This document shows, piece by piece, positions 1 through 10,792 of a DNA stretch of 64,000 nucleotides. The notes below the pieces were generated by a model, which had not been told where the DNA came from, searched no databases, and saw only the letters and a program-made list of their open reading frames with translations. This DNA is from Metarhizium brunneum (taxonomy: Eukaryota > Ascomycota > Sordariomycetes > Hypocreales > Clavicipitaceae). The position numbers were made by a program, and so were the translations under genes. The stretch's first letter is position 1. Each line of letters starts with the position of its first letter. Where the stretch lies: positions 8,459,001 to 8,523,000 of the forward strand of contig NC_089422.1 in NCBI RefSeq assembly GCF_013426205.1, in the 5' to 3' direction.

Positions 1-1703
1 TGAATATAATGTATGTCTTCCATCCAATGTTCTTCATGGATACTGACCAAGCATACTGGTTGAGTAAGCCGGCAAGATTGACTGTAAGTAATTGGTCAGC
101 GGAAAAAATAGAGAAGAAACGCGTTGAAAGGAAAAAAAGACGAATACAACGAAGCCTAGTTCTCAGTGAGAGATACGTACCCGCTAAATTCGACATGGCC
201 ATGCCCTTGGCTCTCATCTCAAAACTCAAAACCTCAACAGTATACAGTCCCTGCAATGGCGTAATACCAATCGAGAACGCAGCGCCGAATAAGAAAATCA
301 TAGCCAGCGCGGCTTTACTGGCGGCCCCATTCGTATACACATATACACCGCTGGCAGTTTCGCCCGCGTACGACGCGGCAAACTGCGATGCCGCAATCGT
401 CATCCCCAGCCACACAACTGTGCACGAAGTAAAGGCGAAAAGCAGCAGCGGCCGCCGACCAATCCTGTCAACCAACAGTGCTCCGCAAATTGCGCATAAA
501 AACTGCACACAGTTGTTTATGAGCGTAATATTCGCCTGGGCGAGGTACGACGTGTAACCAGCCGAGTCAAGGACGGAGCCCAGAAAGTAGGACAGCACGG
601 CATTGCCAGCAAGTTGCCCAAAGGCGGAGACGATCAGGTTGCAGCTTAGGCGGTAAAAGTTTCCCCTTCTGAAGAGAACACGGTAATCCCACCAGCGCTT
701 GTCTGCGCCGTCCATGTTTAGGCATTCGTCGTACTCTCGAAGTTGGAGACTCACCCACGGGGAGCTGTCGTTTCCGTTTCCATGATATTTTACGAGAATG
801 GCCTTGGCTTTTTCCTTTTTGTTGTGAACGTAGAGCCATCTGGGGGATTCCGGGAGCAAAAAGGAGAAGATGAGGACGAGAGACGGGAAGAGAATCTGCT
901 ATTATTAGTTGATGCGGTCGAGATCTGGATGAGCATGATGGTGGGCGTGCGAACCTGGAGCCAAGTAATGAGACGCCAAGAATAGTCGCCGCCGACGTTT
1001 GCAGCCCCTCGTGCTGCTCCCGATGAAAGGATTGATCCCGAGAACCACAGGGTGTTGTACATTGCTGGCACGTCTTAGAACCCTTTTTTTTTTTACGTGC
1101 GGCGCTGGATGAACTTACCGCCAACGACACCACGATACGCAGGATGATTGATTTCCACCACGTACATGGGACCACCGGTTGCTACCAACGATACTCCAAA
1201 TCCGAGGAGAAAGCGACCTCCCATGAACTGACCGGCTGCATTACTAGTTCCCTGGATGATGGTGCCTGGTTCCTCGTTAGTAATGCTAGCGTGACGCAAC
1301 CTCGCCGCGCACCAGCGTTGAACGCACCGATAATGATGATAGCGGAACCACTAGCCATGCCAGCCCGTCGACCAAAGTGGTCACAAACTGGACCCAGGAA
1401 GGGAAGAGCCACAATGTTGCCAATCTGGTACATGGATGAGACGATACCAGCCCAGATCCCACTGTTGGATCCATTGTACTTTGCAATGAAAGACGGATTT
1501 TGAAGCAAATTGTTGATCAAGCTGCCGTCGTAGCCGTTGACGGTGCTGTTGAAAAAGGCAACCAGAGAGAAGAGATAAATCATAAGCTGGCCCCTGCTCC
1601 AGGGCGTTGGTGGCTCCTTTAACAGTGCTTCGTTGAAGGCCTCGTCGCCGGTAACCACTCTTGTCTCCACTTGCTTCTGCACCGTGGTTAGCAAGAATGC
1701 CAT
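1..1703 (-). CDS. MFS sugar transporter (hexose/lactose-permease type), 3' end cut by window edge
   Basis: Membrane proton-sugar symporter of the major facilitator sugar-porter family. Exons read on the minus strand: 1703-1313, 1265-1119, 1064-955, 895-181 and 81-<1; the introns between them have GT donors and CAG acceptors, and phases join correctly. Family marks are GRFLLGFG, the loop motifs DHFGRR and DRIGRR, and PESPRWL after helix 6; the last exon carries NQYAWSVSMKNIGWK, typical of the region after helix 10. I chose the ATG at 1703 for its good context (AACAATGG); an in-frame ATG at 1760 would add 19 residues, and the frame upstream of it opens only with TTG. The C-terminus lies outside the window. 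The substrate cannot be read from sequence; lactose/hexose permease relatives are the closest by motif. Confidence 0.9.
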
Positions 1704-1856
1704 TGTTCCCCCAATTGATGGATGATAGATTGTGGTTTCACGAGTGTCAACATACTGCATCGGTGTTGATGTGGGTGCTGGCCACAGGAAGGACCTTTTC
1801 CGCCATGGTTGCTTTCCCGGCCCAGCAGGAAGATTGTCTACATCGACGTCGCTCAA

Positions 1857-3020
1857 CCGACGGCAATGGGCTTTATGACAGGCCGGCGGTGCCGAATTGT
1901 TGAATGTTCAAGGTTGCCGGTCGGGACAAAACCTCAAATGGTGCGACCCAAGACACGGCGTACAAGGGAGGCGGCGCAAGCCAAGCAACGATGATCAGCA
2001 ACAACCGACGAGATCAGAACAGCTGATTCCTGAAAACGAGTCGGCCTCGGTCCCTGTATTTTACGGGGCCGGCAGGCTCACGCCGAATACTAGAAAGAGT
2101 TCCATGTCCCGAACCCCAGCTTTAGCTCTCGGCATGTGTAGGTGTGGGTGGGTGTCATGACTCTTGACAAGTTAACAAACCTGGTTTGGTGGGGCCCATG
2201 GGACGGAAATATAAGATACCGGATGATATGAGGATGTAACGTGAACCCAGCCAGGACCTGATACTGATTGGTGATTGGCGAATTGGCGAGTCAATTCATC
2301 AACCACCCACGCGAGAGCCTTCAATGTTGTCCGATTGTGAGGGTCTTTGGCCAAGACGCAGATGGCGATGGTGGCGCAGTGATGCGGTAGGACTGCAAAT
2401 TGAGGCCTGCAGCAAGCATGGCTTGGTAGTCGAAGGAGTCCCGGTAAATGCGAAAGGGGGTTGAGGCAATACAGCTCAGCTCGGCGAGGAGACGGCGAAA
2501 TCATCACGACGACGTCCGCATTGGGTCTCACGCAATACCACAATTAGCGCCGGCAATCATGCCTGAATATTACTAATGATGATGCAGACAAAGCAACACA
2601 GCTTTCAATATTCCTTCTCCTCCACAGCCACAAGACACACGAACAGCAGCAAGCGTCATGCGTGTGACCATTCACAATGCTCACACCGAAACTACCCAAC
2701 AATCGGCATCGGCCCTTGTTTTTTACACGATCGGCATGCATAATTTCCCCAACATGTCAATAATCAAGTCACCCAGTCGTAGTGCTACCCGACTTCCCCG
2801 CACAAGCACAATGTCTCAGTCTTATTTACCAGAATTGACGTCGGGAGTCGGCGGATCTACATTGACCTTTTAATAAACAAACGGACGAGTCAATGGCAGG
2901 TTGTTCTTCGATTCGACTCATTCTTCCTTCTCCCCACGACAACAGAGCAGTTGACGATTCTCATTGTCACGCGTTTGAAAAAGAAGGGAAATAAATAAAA
3001 AATATATATAAAAGTTGAAA
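1857..3020. other. intergenic region between divergent transporter and GH125 genes
   Basis: About 1.2-1.3 kb shared by two divergently transcribed genes. No convincing coding frame on either strand. It ends in an A/T-rich run (AAATAAATAAAAAATATATATA) immediately before the GH125 start. It presumably holds both promoters; I recognise no specific operator. Confidence 0.6.
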
Positions 3021-5171
3021 ATGCGAATCCCCTCGCTCACCCACACAGGCGTGGCTGCCCTAGTCGCCATCCTCCCCGCCACGCACGCATCGTGGCAGGA
3101 TTATGAGGCGCAAGCCCGAACGCCAGCCTCGTGCCCCGACTACACCGACTACTCGCAGAAGCCGCATGCGCCGTATTCCCAGGGGCCGTTGAAGTTGCCG
3201 TTTATGCGGCCCAGTGAGGAGTGTCGGACGTTTACGAGCCCTGCTGTTGAGGTGAGCGGGAGTCCTGTTCTAAACGCGTTTTACGGGACAGCGTCTTGAC
3301 GCCTTGTGTAGAAAGTCATTCGTGACATGAAGGCGCGGATACGAGATGCCGACTTGGCCAGGTTGTTTGAAAACACGTTCCCTTCGACCTTGGATACCAC
3401 GGTCAAGTATTTCGACCCCAAGGTGAATTTGGCATTCATCGTTACCGGGGTACGTACATGTTGTAGAAGATGACTACTGTTCACAGCCGAGCTAATGCGC
3501 CGTTAGGATATTACGTTGGTTTGCACTTTAATCTCGTCATACAGCCTGCCGCCATGGACCAAATGCTAATCTCGGAATGCTGTATGCTTGGTATAGGGCC
3601 CAATGGCTTCGCGACACGGGGAACCAGTTTGCCCATCTGTACAAGCTTTTGCCGCAGGATGACAATCTCAAGGCGCTTGTCAAGGCCATCATCAACACCG
3701 AGGCGCGATACATTTATCAGTATCCTTATTGCGGCATGTACCATAATTATCGAGAACTGCAAGTACACGAGAAAATTGGCTCGCTGACTAGACGCAGGCT
3801 CGTTCCAACCACCACCCGAGTCGGGGCTTAAGCCCACGGTAAATGACTACGCTGCCAAAGTCAATGTCAACCCGTATGCGTCTCTTTGCTATCAGGAGGT
3901 GTTGTAATGCTGACCTGGTTTACAGTCCTGTGGACAACCAAACCGTCTTTGAGTGCAAGGTGCGTCTACCCAAACGAGCTCTCAACGACAACCACCTAAC
4001 CTCAGCAGTATGAACTGGACTCTCTGGCTGCGTTTCTCAAAATCTCCCGATCATTCTACCAAAACACAAAAGACGCCTCCTTTATCAATGACAACTGTAC
4101 GTCACTAAAAGAACCATACACACCCAGTCACGGCACGCGCTGACAACGTTTCACAGGGGAGAAGGCCATGAACAAGATCCTCCAGACCATCAACGAACAA
4201 TCCCAGAGCTCCTGGTCCGACGACTGGGAATTCGTCAGCTACTACAACTGGACAGGCACGGCCGGCTCCCTCTCACCGCCGGTGCCTAACAGCGGCAACG
4301 GCGAGCCCAAGCTTGCCAACGGCCTCGTTGCCTGCAGCCACCGGCCATCCGACGACTTGTGCGTCTTCAGTACGTGGGATCCCAGGACACCCTCCCCTCT
4401 AGTCCGGCAGGACACTTGCGCTTCCCCAGACTAATGCCTCTCCAGACTTCATCACCTCCGACAACGCCATGCTATCCGTAGAGCTCAACCACATAGCCGA
4501 CATGCTTGACGCCTCCCGCAAGCTCAACCAAGTCTCCCGCCAGGCACGCCAGCACGCACGCACCATCCGCAACGCCGTCCTCCATCACACCAAGACGCCC
4601 AACGGCATATTCGCCTACGAGACAAACGGCTACGGCGGCCAATACATCATGGACGACGCCAACGTGCCGAGTCTCGTGTCCCTGCCGTATCTCGGATTCC
4701 TACCCAGGAGCGACAGCACCTACAGGAAGACAAAGGACGCCATGTTCTCGCGCTCCAATCCCTATTATGCCGCTGGCAAGAAATTCCAGGGCATCGGGTA
4801 AGTAGACCCCGCGTGTAAGCCGGTACCAGCAAATACTTGGATATAGCTAATGCCTCCCCCCTCCCTTGCAAAGCGGCCCTCACGTCAATGCTACTTATCC
4901 CTGGCCCATGTCCCAAGTGTCGGGGATTTACGGAACCGACGATGACGACGAGATCAAGGGGCGTCTTGCGCTCATTCTCGAAAACACGTCTGGGCTGGGC
5001 CTCATACACGAGAGTGTGCATATTTACAACACCAGCGACTTTACGCGCCCGTGGTTTGCGTGGGCGAATAGCTACTTTGCTGAGATGATGTTGGATCTGG
5101 CCGAGAGGAAGCCGGGGCTTATCTTCAAGGACGACACGCCTTATATCGTTGGCGGCGATGATGAGAAATGA
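3021..5171 (+). CDS. secreted GH125 exo-alpha-1,6-mannosidase (Mug157/DUF1237 family)
   Basis: Metal-independent exo-alpha-mannosidase family (GH125), expected to trim alpha-1,6-mannose from fungal mannans or glycoproteins. Ten exons inferred: 3021-3251, 3312-3449, 3508-3515, 3597-3733, 3798-3873, 3926-3959, 4009-4096, 4157-4369, 4446-4797, 4874-5171, giving 524 residues. A signal peptide covers roughly residues 1-22 (cleavage near THA-SWQ). Family marks: the GDITAQWLRDTGNQ block (usually GDIxAMWLRDS), YCGSFQPPPESG, GGQYIMDDANVPSL, and the C-terminal HESVHIYNTSDFTRPWFAWANS. Two splice features are odd: an 8-nt exon (GATATTAC), and an intron at 3734-3797 whose only phase-compatible donor is GC rather than GT. 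It converges on the minus-strand NPP1-like gene with 225 bp between stops. Confidence 0.9.
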
Positions 5172-5396
5172 CTACCTGGACAAAGAGGTCCTACACTGCA
5201 GAGAGTCATGGGACCGAGTCGCGAGGTATTGTGAGTTTTGAAGTTTCATACGCCGCTTGTTTAGAGTCCAGACCTTGGCTTAGTTTGGGGCCTAATGGAA
5301 GATGAGAGATGAAATTATATTCGACGCGGTTATGCAGCATCTCTATATGACGTGATTATGAACATATATACAAGATATATATACATCTATATATTC

Positions 5397-6434
5397 TTAA
5401 GCAGTGCAAAGGCCGTCGTGCACTGATGGCGGGTTTGACGAGGCATCTCCCCAGTCAAAGCTCCCCAGGAGTCTTCCAATCTCGGTTGATCGATCCGCTC
5501 GGATGTAGTCATCTGTGTTGTGATATTCAGAAAAAGGACTCGGAAGACAAGATGCGCCAGGATTCCTTACCTCGTTTGGGAAAGTACCACCAGTCGTTGG
5601 ACCGGAAAGCATTGTCCGTGAGCTGGGACAGGGGATCGTTCCAACCCTGAAAACAGTGTAAGTTCATTATGCACGTCGCAGCTCTCGACTGACGCCGATG
5701 ATTCTTACCGTATTACGTGTGTCGCGATGGGCGTGCTTGCTCCACTCAACGTAGACCTTGGGATGGTCGAGGTACTGTCTTCCGTCCTTGCCGCCGCGAG
5801 GTTCGGCTGCGTCTTCACGGTTTATCGTATTCTGTATCTTGGCCCACTGCAAACGGCCATAGCCGCTATGCTGAGAGAGGAACAACTGGTCCGGCCGCCA
5901 GTTCCCATCAGCGGCCTTTGTGAAAACAACAATGACGCGTTCCCAGTCGCTATGGCACTCGTCAGCACATTTGATCTAATACGTCAAGTCCCTCCGAGGG
6001 GGATCTAATCAAGCGTCTTACTAAGGATGTCCAAAGACCTTGTTCGGTTCGCTGCCATCTTTTGTGTAGAACAAGTTGTAGGCGACTCTCACCGAGGTAT
6101 CAGAGCATTTCTGGTAACTGTAATAGATGGGAAATGAAGGACTAGGATTGCCGATGCCAACACCTGGGTTTCGGCATTCGCAGCCAACATCTGGGAATGC
6201 GCAGAGCTTGGAAGACGGGACTTGCTTTCCATCGGGAGTGGTTGCAAACGTAGGAATACAGGGGGGCTGTTTCATTGCCTGTCCAAAGAAGAACATTGGC
6301 TGAGCCTTCATGGCAAGACTGACTCCTCCCTCGTTCAGCATTTGGTTCATGTCCGAATCGGAGATGGGCGTCACAGCCGAAGCCGTGGCCGCCAGACATG
6401 CGGCAGCCAAAACGTGCTTGATAAAGGTGCGCAT
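5397..6434 (-). CDS. secreted NPP1-like (necrosis-inducing-protein-like) protein
   Basis: Small secreted protein of 281 residues from four exons: 6434-6022, 5949-5709, 5646-5571 and 5512-5397. An N-terminal signal peptide is clear (hydrophobic, ending ATASA). The mature part carries GHPYDWE, resembling the GHRHDWE heptad of NPP1/NLP proteins, followed by a VYVEWSKHAH segment and a C-terminal NPPSVHDGLC. Family assignment rests on that heptad and on general resemblance to fungal proteins annotated as NPP1-domain, so it is moderate. The substitutions in the heptad (R to P, H to Y) mean activity on plant membranes should not be assumed; known NLP activity depends on that region. An alternative is a distinct secreted family sharing only the fold. 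Confidence 0.55.
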
Positions 6435-7336
6435 CCTGAAATTACCAACAGCCTGATGGGGAACCTAAGGCAATTCACGCATGCCATTATTTCCCCCCGG
6501 GGGCCATGACGCTTTAATACTCCAAGTTGGTGGTCATTGCCAACCCACTGGATTGGGAAAAAGAGCGACAAGTCGGGCCGGAGCGAGAAACTTGTGGGAA
6601 TGGGCATTGTGTGAAGCGCGGCAGCCAGCATTGTAATGGCCTCTAGGCGCTTCAGCGTGTTCTTCTGTTTCAGCAAAGGATTCTCGGCCAGTACTGGCAA
6701 ACCACCAACCACTGCGTGAAGTCGAAACCACACTATCGCCTCGGCCCATCCTTCCTTGACTCGGTAGGTGACATTGTGCCTCGCGCTAGAAAATGGTGCT
6801 GACGGCAACCGTCGTTGATTCTCCGGGATTTTAGCAATGAAGGCCGTTTTGTGGAGTTCACGTGTAGGTCGTTGTATGTGTGATTGGGACGGGGAGACCG
6901 ACCGGATTTTGTGATTCGGGCGACGGTAGATGGACAGCTAATAGTGATCATGGAACATCATTTGTGGGAAATTTTAGCTGCATCGTGGGTGGATATTTGC
7001 TGCATCGTGTTGATGCTCGATCAGTAATTATCCGCACCGACTCTCTGTCTCTGGCGAATTGAGACGCACGGCTGTGTCCAATAGCTCCATTCTCTATTCT
7101 CATTGGGGCAGGGAGTATTGAATACAGTATGCCTGAACCGTGGCCTCATTCGGGCTCAGTGAGGATGAATGGCGTCTAATGCTTTGTGGTTTTGGCTTGG
7201 CAGTTGGATATGAAGGCCGGAGGAAACAGGTGGGTTGTTTGTGTCTGCCCCAGGACCAGTGCTGGAGAAAAGTCAACTAGTTGCATGTGGAGTTATTCAA
7301 CCTGTGATACATAAAGAGGGCTAACGACTTGCACGC

Positions 7337-7375
7337 CGGAGTCTCCTCCACTTTTGGTAGTGCAGCTGGTATAAG
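7337..7375 (+). repeat. degenerate repeat, copy A
   Basis: Reads CGGAGTCTCCTCCACTTTTG followed by GTAGTGCAGCTGGTATA. The part from TCCTCC to GCAGCT differs from copy C by one base; the palindromic arm before it is partly lost. Confidence 0.55.
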
Positions 7376-7973
7376 TCACGACATAACCAGTGACGTCAAG
7401 TTTGAATTAGCAAGCGCAACCGCCGGCACCTGCCATCGTTCTACCAGCCAGGCGATTTGTAAACCGCCTGCGGCCGATAACGTACTGGGCTTGGTGCGAC
7501 TTGCCACTATCTTGCTCTGGTTCGGCCTGTAATCCTTCCTCGACCTAAAAGTGGGCCTCAAAAGACCTATTATTATAATTCCATCAGCTGGCTGAATCGT
7601 GAGCATTTATCCATACGACCGGGTCATATGAGAGCGCCGTCTAACTCGTTTCTATGTTCCGTGGTCATGAACAATGCTCGACCGCCTATGACGCTACACT
7701 ATCACCGCTTGCTCCGCCTTGAAGTGGTGCGACGGGGTATCTGCGGTCGTGGTATTCTCCCTGCCCAAAGAGCGCCGTTGATGGCTATTCATGACTATTC
7801 ATCCGTGTGAAGCAGGGAAATGGCCCGTCCAGCCCCAGAGCCCTGTCTCCCAGTTCAAGCTTCGCTCTCGACAATGCCCAACGGTTCGTCCGTGGCTGGC
7901 TCACGACGGCATGCAATAAAGGGACAGCGGCATATGCAGAACGTGCGATGGAGAGAAATGGCAACCTGTATCA

Positions 7974-8005
7974 CCGGAGGTTCCTCCACCTTTGGTCGTG
8001 CAACT
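7974..8005 (+). repeat. degenerate repeat, copy B
   Basis: Reads CCGGAGGTTCCTCCACCTTT followed by GGTCGTGCAACT. It has the intact GGAGG-TT-CCTCC palindrome and two changes relative to copy C in the following GTAGTGCAGCT. Confidence 0.55.
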
Positions 8006-8297
8006 CAGATTGATGTGGCCCAATGAGGATAGCAACTCAAATGTGGTGATCTGTTAGGCCGTCGAGTAAATCTCGTACGAGCTGCGTGTAATCGTCATGG
8101 AACAATTGGTTATCTACGCTACATGTGTAGAGATGCAGCCAATTTGCATCAATACCTAAAGCGGACATGATTTGTGTCGCGTCGTCCAACAGGCGCTGTG
8201 TTTTTCGACGCGGGTCGGACCCTGTTGGGCCTCATCAAAATCGCAACAGCCAGTCACGGCTCTTACGTGGCATATAACGCGACGGGATCCCAACTAT

Positions 8298-8336
8298 CAC
8301 AAGCTGCACTACCAAAGGTGGAGGAACCTCCTCGGT
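8298..8336 (-). repeat. degenerate repeat, copy C (inverted)
   Basis: On the minus strand it reads CGAGGAGGTTCCTCCACCTT then TGGTAGTGCAGCTTGTGA. It lies in opposite orientation to copies A and B. Confidence 0.55.
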
Positions 8337-8509
8337 GGCAAGGTTGTTGTTTCTCTCAATCACACCAACCAATTACGTTCTACAGGTCCGCAGATACGAT
8401 GGGTTGTGCCATTTGTGATACCAAAAATCGCTTGGACATGCTACTAACTGCCTAGTTTAGCATACAAGAGCACAGCGAATCATCTTTTAGTTTCAAGAGT
8501 CCCAAGCCC

Positions 8510-8640
8510 CTAATACTTTGATGAGATATGTTGCCAAATTTTAGTAAATTATACCTTGTAAAGAATAAGCTCAAAAAGCTTTACAAGAGATATAAGCTTA
8601 TTTAAAGAACAATAATTCATGTTGCAGTCATACACACAAA
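8510..8640. repeat. A/T-rich block with short inverted repeats
   Basis: CTTGTAAAG (8555-8563) is followed after 15 nt by its perfect reverse complement CTTTACAAG (8579-8587), and a second TAAGCT/AAGCTTA pair is interleaved. The A/T content is clearly higher than in the flanks. It looks like a small remnant of repeat-mutated DNA or a MITE-like hairpin. Confidence 0.4.
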
Positions 8641-9040
8641 GATAGTTTACACATATATACCGAGTAGACTGTTGCTATTACATGGCACACGGGAACACGA
8701 ACAGCCCTTTTTTGTAGCACAAACACGACAGCCCGCAGGTGCAATGCAATTAGAAATATATTTGAAACGGCCCATGCCATATCGTCAAAATCATGCTTGA
8801 TACGGGTCACAGAACATGCGAGAGCTGCATATATGGGCCGCCGACAGGTCATATGTACGACCATGAAAATTGCCAATTCATTCTCGATAAGGCTACTGAC
8901 GAAGCGTCGATTTGACCTTGTTTAAGTTGATAGAGATTTAAAAGCCAACATCCTCCGGCCACAGTCAGGAACTGGATTCTCAACCATGCCACTCCCATTA
9001 AAGAATCACAGTATTTTTGTTTCGACCACTAGGAGCCATC

Positions 9041-10792
9041 ATGAGAATTTGTGTCTTCCAATCATCCTATGAGGGCTCTGACTCTGTGCTTGGAGACCTC
9101 CACGATTCATCCCAGCCTGGCCTCTTTACCTCACAGCACGAATTCACATACCGCTTCATACACAAAGACAACGCACAGCAAGAGATCGATGCTGCTGTTG
9201 CCGAAGGGTTCGATTTCTACTTCAACTTTCTCTGGGGCACCCTCGATGACCCTGTTGCAGGCACGTTAGCCAGCCGCTACTTTGAGTCTCTGGGCTTGCC
9301 ATCCTGCGGTGTCCGCAGCTGGGAACGGTCCAAGACGAAGAATGACTTCTATAAAGCCGCGAGACTCCACGGAACACCACCCGTTCCTGGCGCTGATCGT
9401 TTCCCGCTGTTTGTCAAGCCGGCTAATGGCTGTGCCAGCCAGCTGATTGACGAACACTCCGTCTGCCATAATCAAGAGGAGCTAGATTTGGCTCTTGGTC
9501 GCATCAACAAATCATTGCACGAGGCACGCGTTAGACGTGCACACGCTTTGGGTATAAAAGACCCAGTCGAGTACGCGAGCTCCTACGACCCTACCAGCCG
9601 GGACAACGACGACGTTGTTGTACAGCAGTACATAGACGGCAAGGACTATACTTGCTCTGTTGTAGAAATGGGCCAGAGCTGCATTGCCCTGACGCCATTC
9701 GTGTACAATACGAAGCAAACCACAAGCAAGGACAAGTTCCTTACCTTTGACTTGAAGTTCGACCAAGAGACTCGTATCGAGCTTCTGCAGAAGCAGCACA
9801 ATCCCACCCTGTTCGAACGTCTTCAGCAAGTGGCCCTGGAAGCATTCACCATCAGCGGCTGTAAAGGCAGCAACATGGGGTGCGATGTTGATCTCCGCGC
9901 CACGACGACAGGAGAAGTCTTTGCCATCGAGGTGAATCCCCAGCCGGCAGCCTTCATGCCGGACGGGGTATTCCAGGATCTGCCCATTATACACAGTCTG
10001 CCAGGCGGCCATTCCGCTGTAATCAACATCTTCATCGCCAACCATATGCTTGGCCATCCGGACAAGTGGTCCCATCAACCAAAGATCGCGTCCGTGTATG
10101 ACGGCTTCGCACCCAAGTATGACACACTTGTTAACCAAGCGGCCACCATGCTGGAATCGGCCAGGCGACTAGCTGGTCGGTTTGAATTCTCCGGAACGGT
10201 GCTCGATCTCGCATGTGGAACTGGAATCTTTGGCCGAGCGCTGGCGGAGAGCAAGAAATCCTCTTCTCCTGCCGTCGCCGTCTCAAGTCAGGAGTATCGC
10301 CTTCTAGGATGCGATATCTCCCCTGGGATGTTAGACATTTGCCGGTCATCCGGGGTATACGATAACCTTTTTACGGACTCCATGGAGTCGACACTACTCA
10401 GAATCAGCAACGAGGATCATGGCAAGAGCGTCGATCACATCACTTGTTTCTCGTCGATGCATTTTCTGCGCCCCGAGATGTTTTCCTTTGTCATGGTGCT
10501 GTGCTTCACCCTCGCTAACAAGTCCGTCACGATTAGCGTAGACGAGATCCCGGATGTCTATAATGAGAAGCTCAAGAAATCGGGACATGACTTTATGCAT
10601 TCGACCAATCATCTCGCGAGCATGGGGTCGTTTTGCGAGCCTAAAGGCTGGCGTTTGGAGTGCAGAGAGACACAGTATTCCTGGACGTCGCCTGCCACGG
10701 GGGATCGCATTTACACCACCTATTTCAGATTTGAAAGAGTAGATGGTGATACTAGAGACGTTATGATCGGAGGCGTTCAACTTCCGAATTGA
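9041..10792 (+). CDS. ATP-grasp ligase (D-Ala-D-Ala-ligase-like) fused to SAM-dependent methyltransferase
   Basis: Single uninterrupted frame of 583 residues, starting at the first ATG (9041). The N-terminal ~345 residues form an ATP-grasp fold: FPLFVKPANG (about 120-130, lysine for ATP), VVVQQYIDGKDYT (about 195-210), and NMGCDVDLR...EVNPQP (about 280-300), the Mg-binding Asp/Glu/Asn triad as in D-alanine-D-alanine ligases. After a linker, a class I methyltransferase begins with YDGFAPKYD, then VLDLACGTGIFG (motif I, about 386-397), GCDISPGMLDICRSSGVY (motif II), resembling the WBSCR27/METTL27 type. The reaction is unknown; ATP-grasp enzymes usually join a carboxylate to an amine, so a ligated and methylated amino-acid derivative is a reasonable inference. 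No intron, no signal peptide, no membrane segment. No other biosynthetic gene is adjacent. Confidence 0.85.
   Translation: MRICVFQSSYEGSDSVLGDLHDSSQPGLFTSQHEFTYRFIHKDNAQQEIDAAVAEGFDFYFNFLWGTLDDPVAGTLASRYFESLGLPSCGVRSWERSKTKNDFYKAARLHGTPPVPGADRFPLFVKPANGCASQLIDEHSVCHNQEELDLALGRINKSLHEARVRRAHALGIKDPVEYASSYDPTSRDNDDVVVQQYIDGKDYTCSVVEMGQSCIALTPFVYNTKQTTSKDKFLTFDLKFDQETRIELLQKQHNPTLFERLQQVALEAFTISGCKGSNMGCDVDLRATTTGEVFAIEVNPQPAAFMPDGVFQDLPIIHSLPGGHSAVINIFIANHMLGHPDKWSHQPKIASVYDGFAPKYDTLVNQAATMLESARRLAGRFEFSGTVLDLACGTGIFGRALAESKKSSSPAVAVSSQEYRLLGCDISPGMLDICRSSGVYDNLFTDSMESTLLRISNEDHGKSVDHITCFSSMHFLRPEMFSFVMVLCFTLANKSVTISVDEIPDVYNEKLKKSGHDFMHSTNHLASMGSFCEPKGWRLECRETQYSWTSPATGDRIYTTYFRFERVDGDTRDVMIGGVQLPN

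Larger units (their letters stand above)
6435..9040. other. gene-poor 2.6-kb stretch
   Basis: No credible gene: the open frames are short, lack introns that would extend them and match no family I know. It contains three degenerate copies of a GGAGGTTCCTCC-centred element (7337-7375, 7974-8005, and inverted at 8298-8336) and an A/T-rich palindromic block near 8510-8640. It may be a decayed mobile element plus promoters for the flanking divergent genes. Confidence 0.5.

Noticed and set aside
7807..8455. Several overlapping frames of 60-93 codons across the repeat-bearing gap.
   Set aside because: They overlap the repeated elements and none resembles a protein; not annotated as genes.
9017..9040. 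Eight-codon upstream extension of the ATP-grasp gene beginning at TTG.
   Set aside because: No ATG; the ATG at 9041 gives the expected ligase N-terminus.
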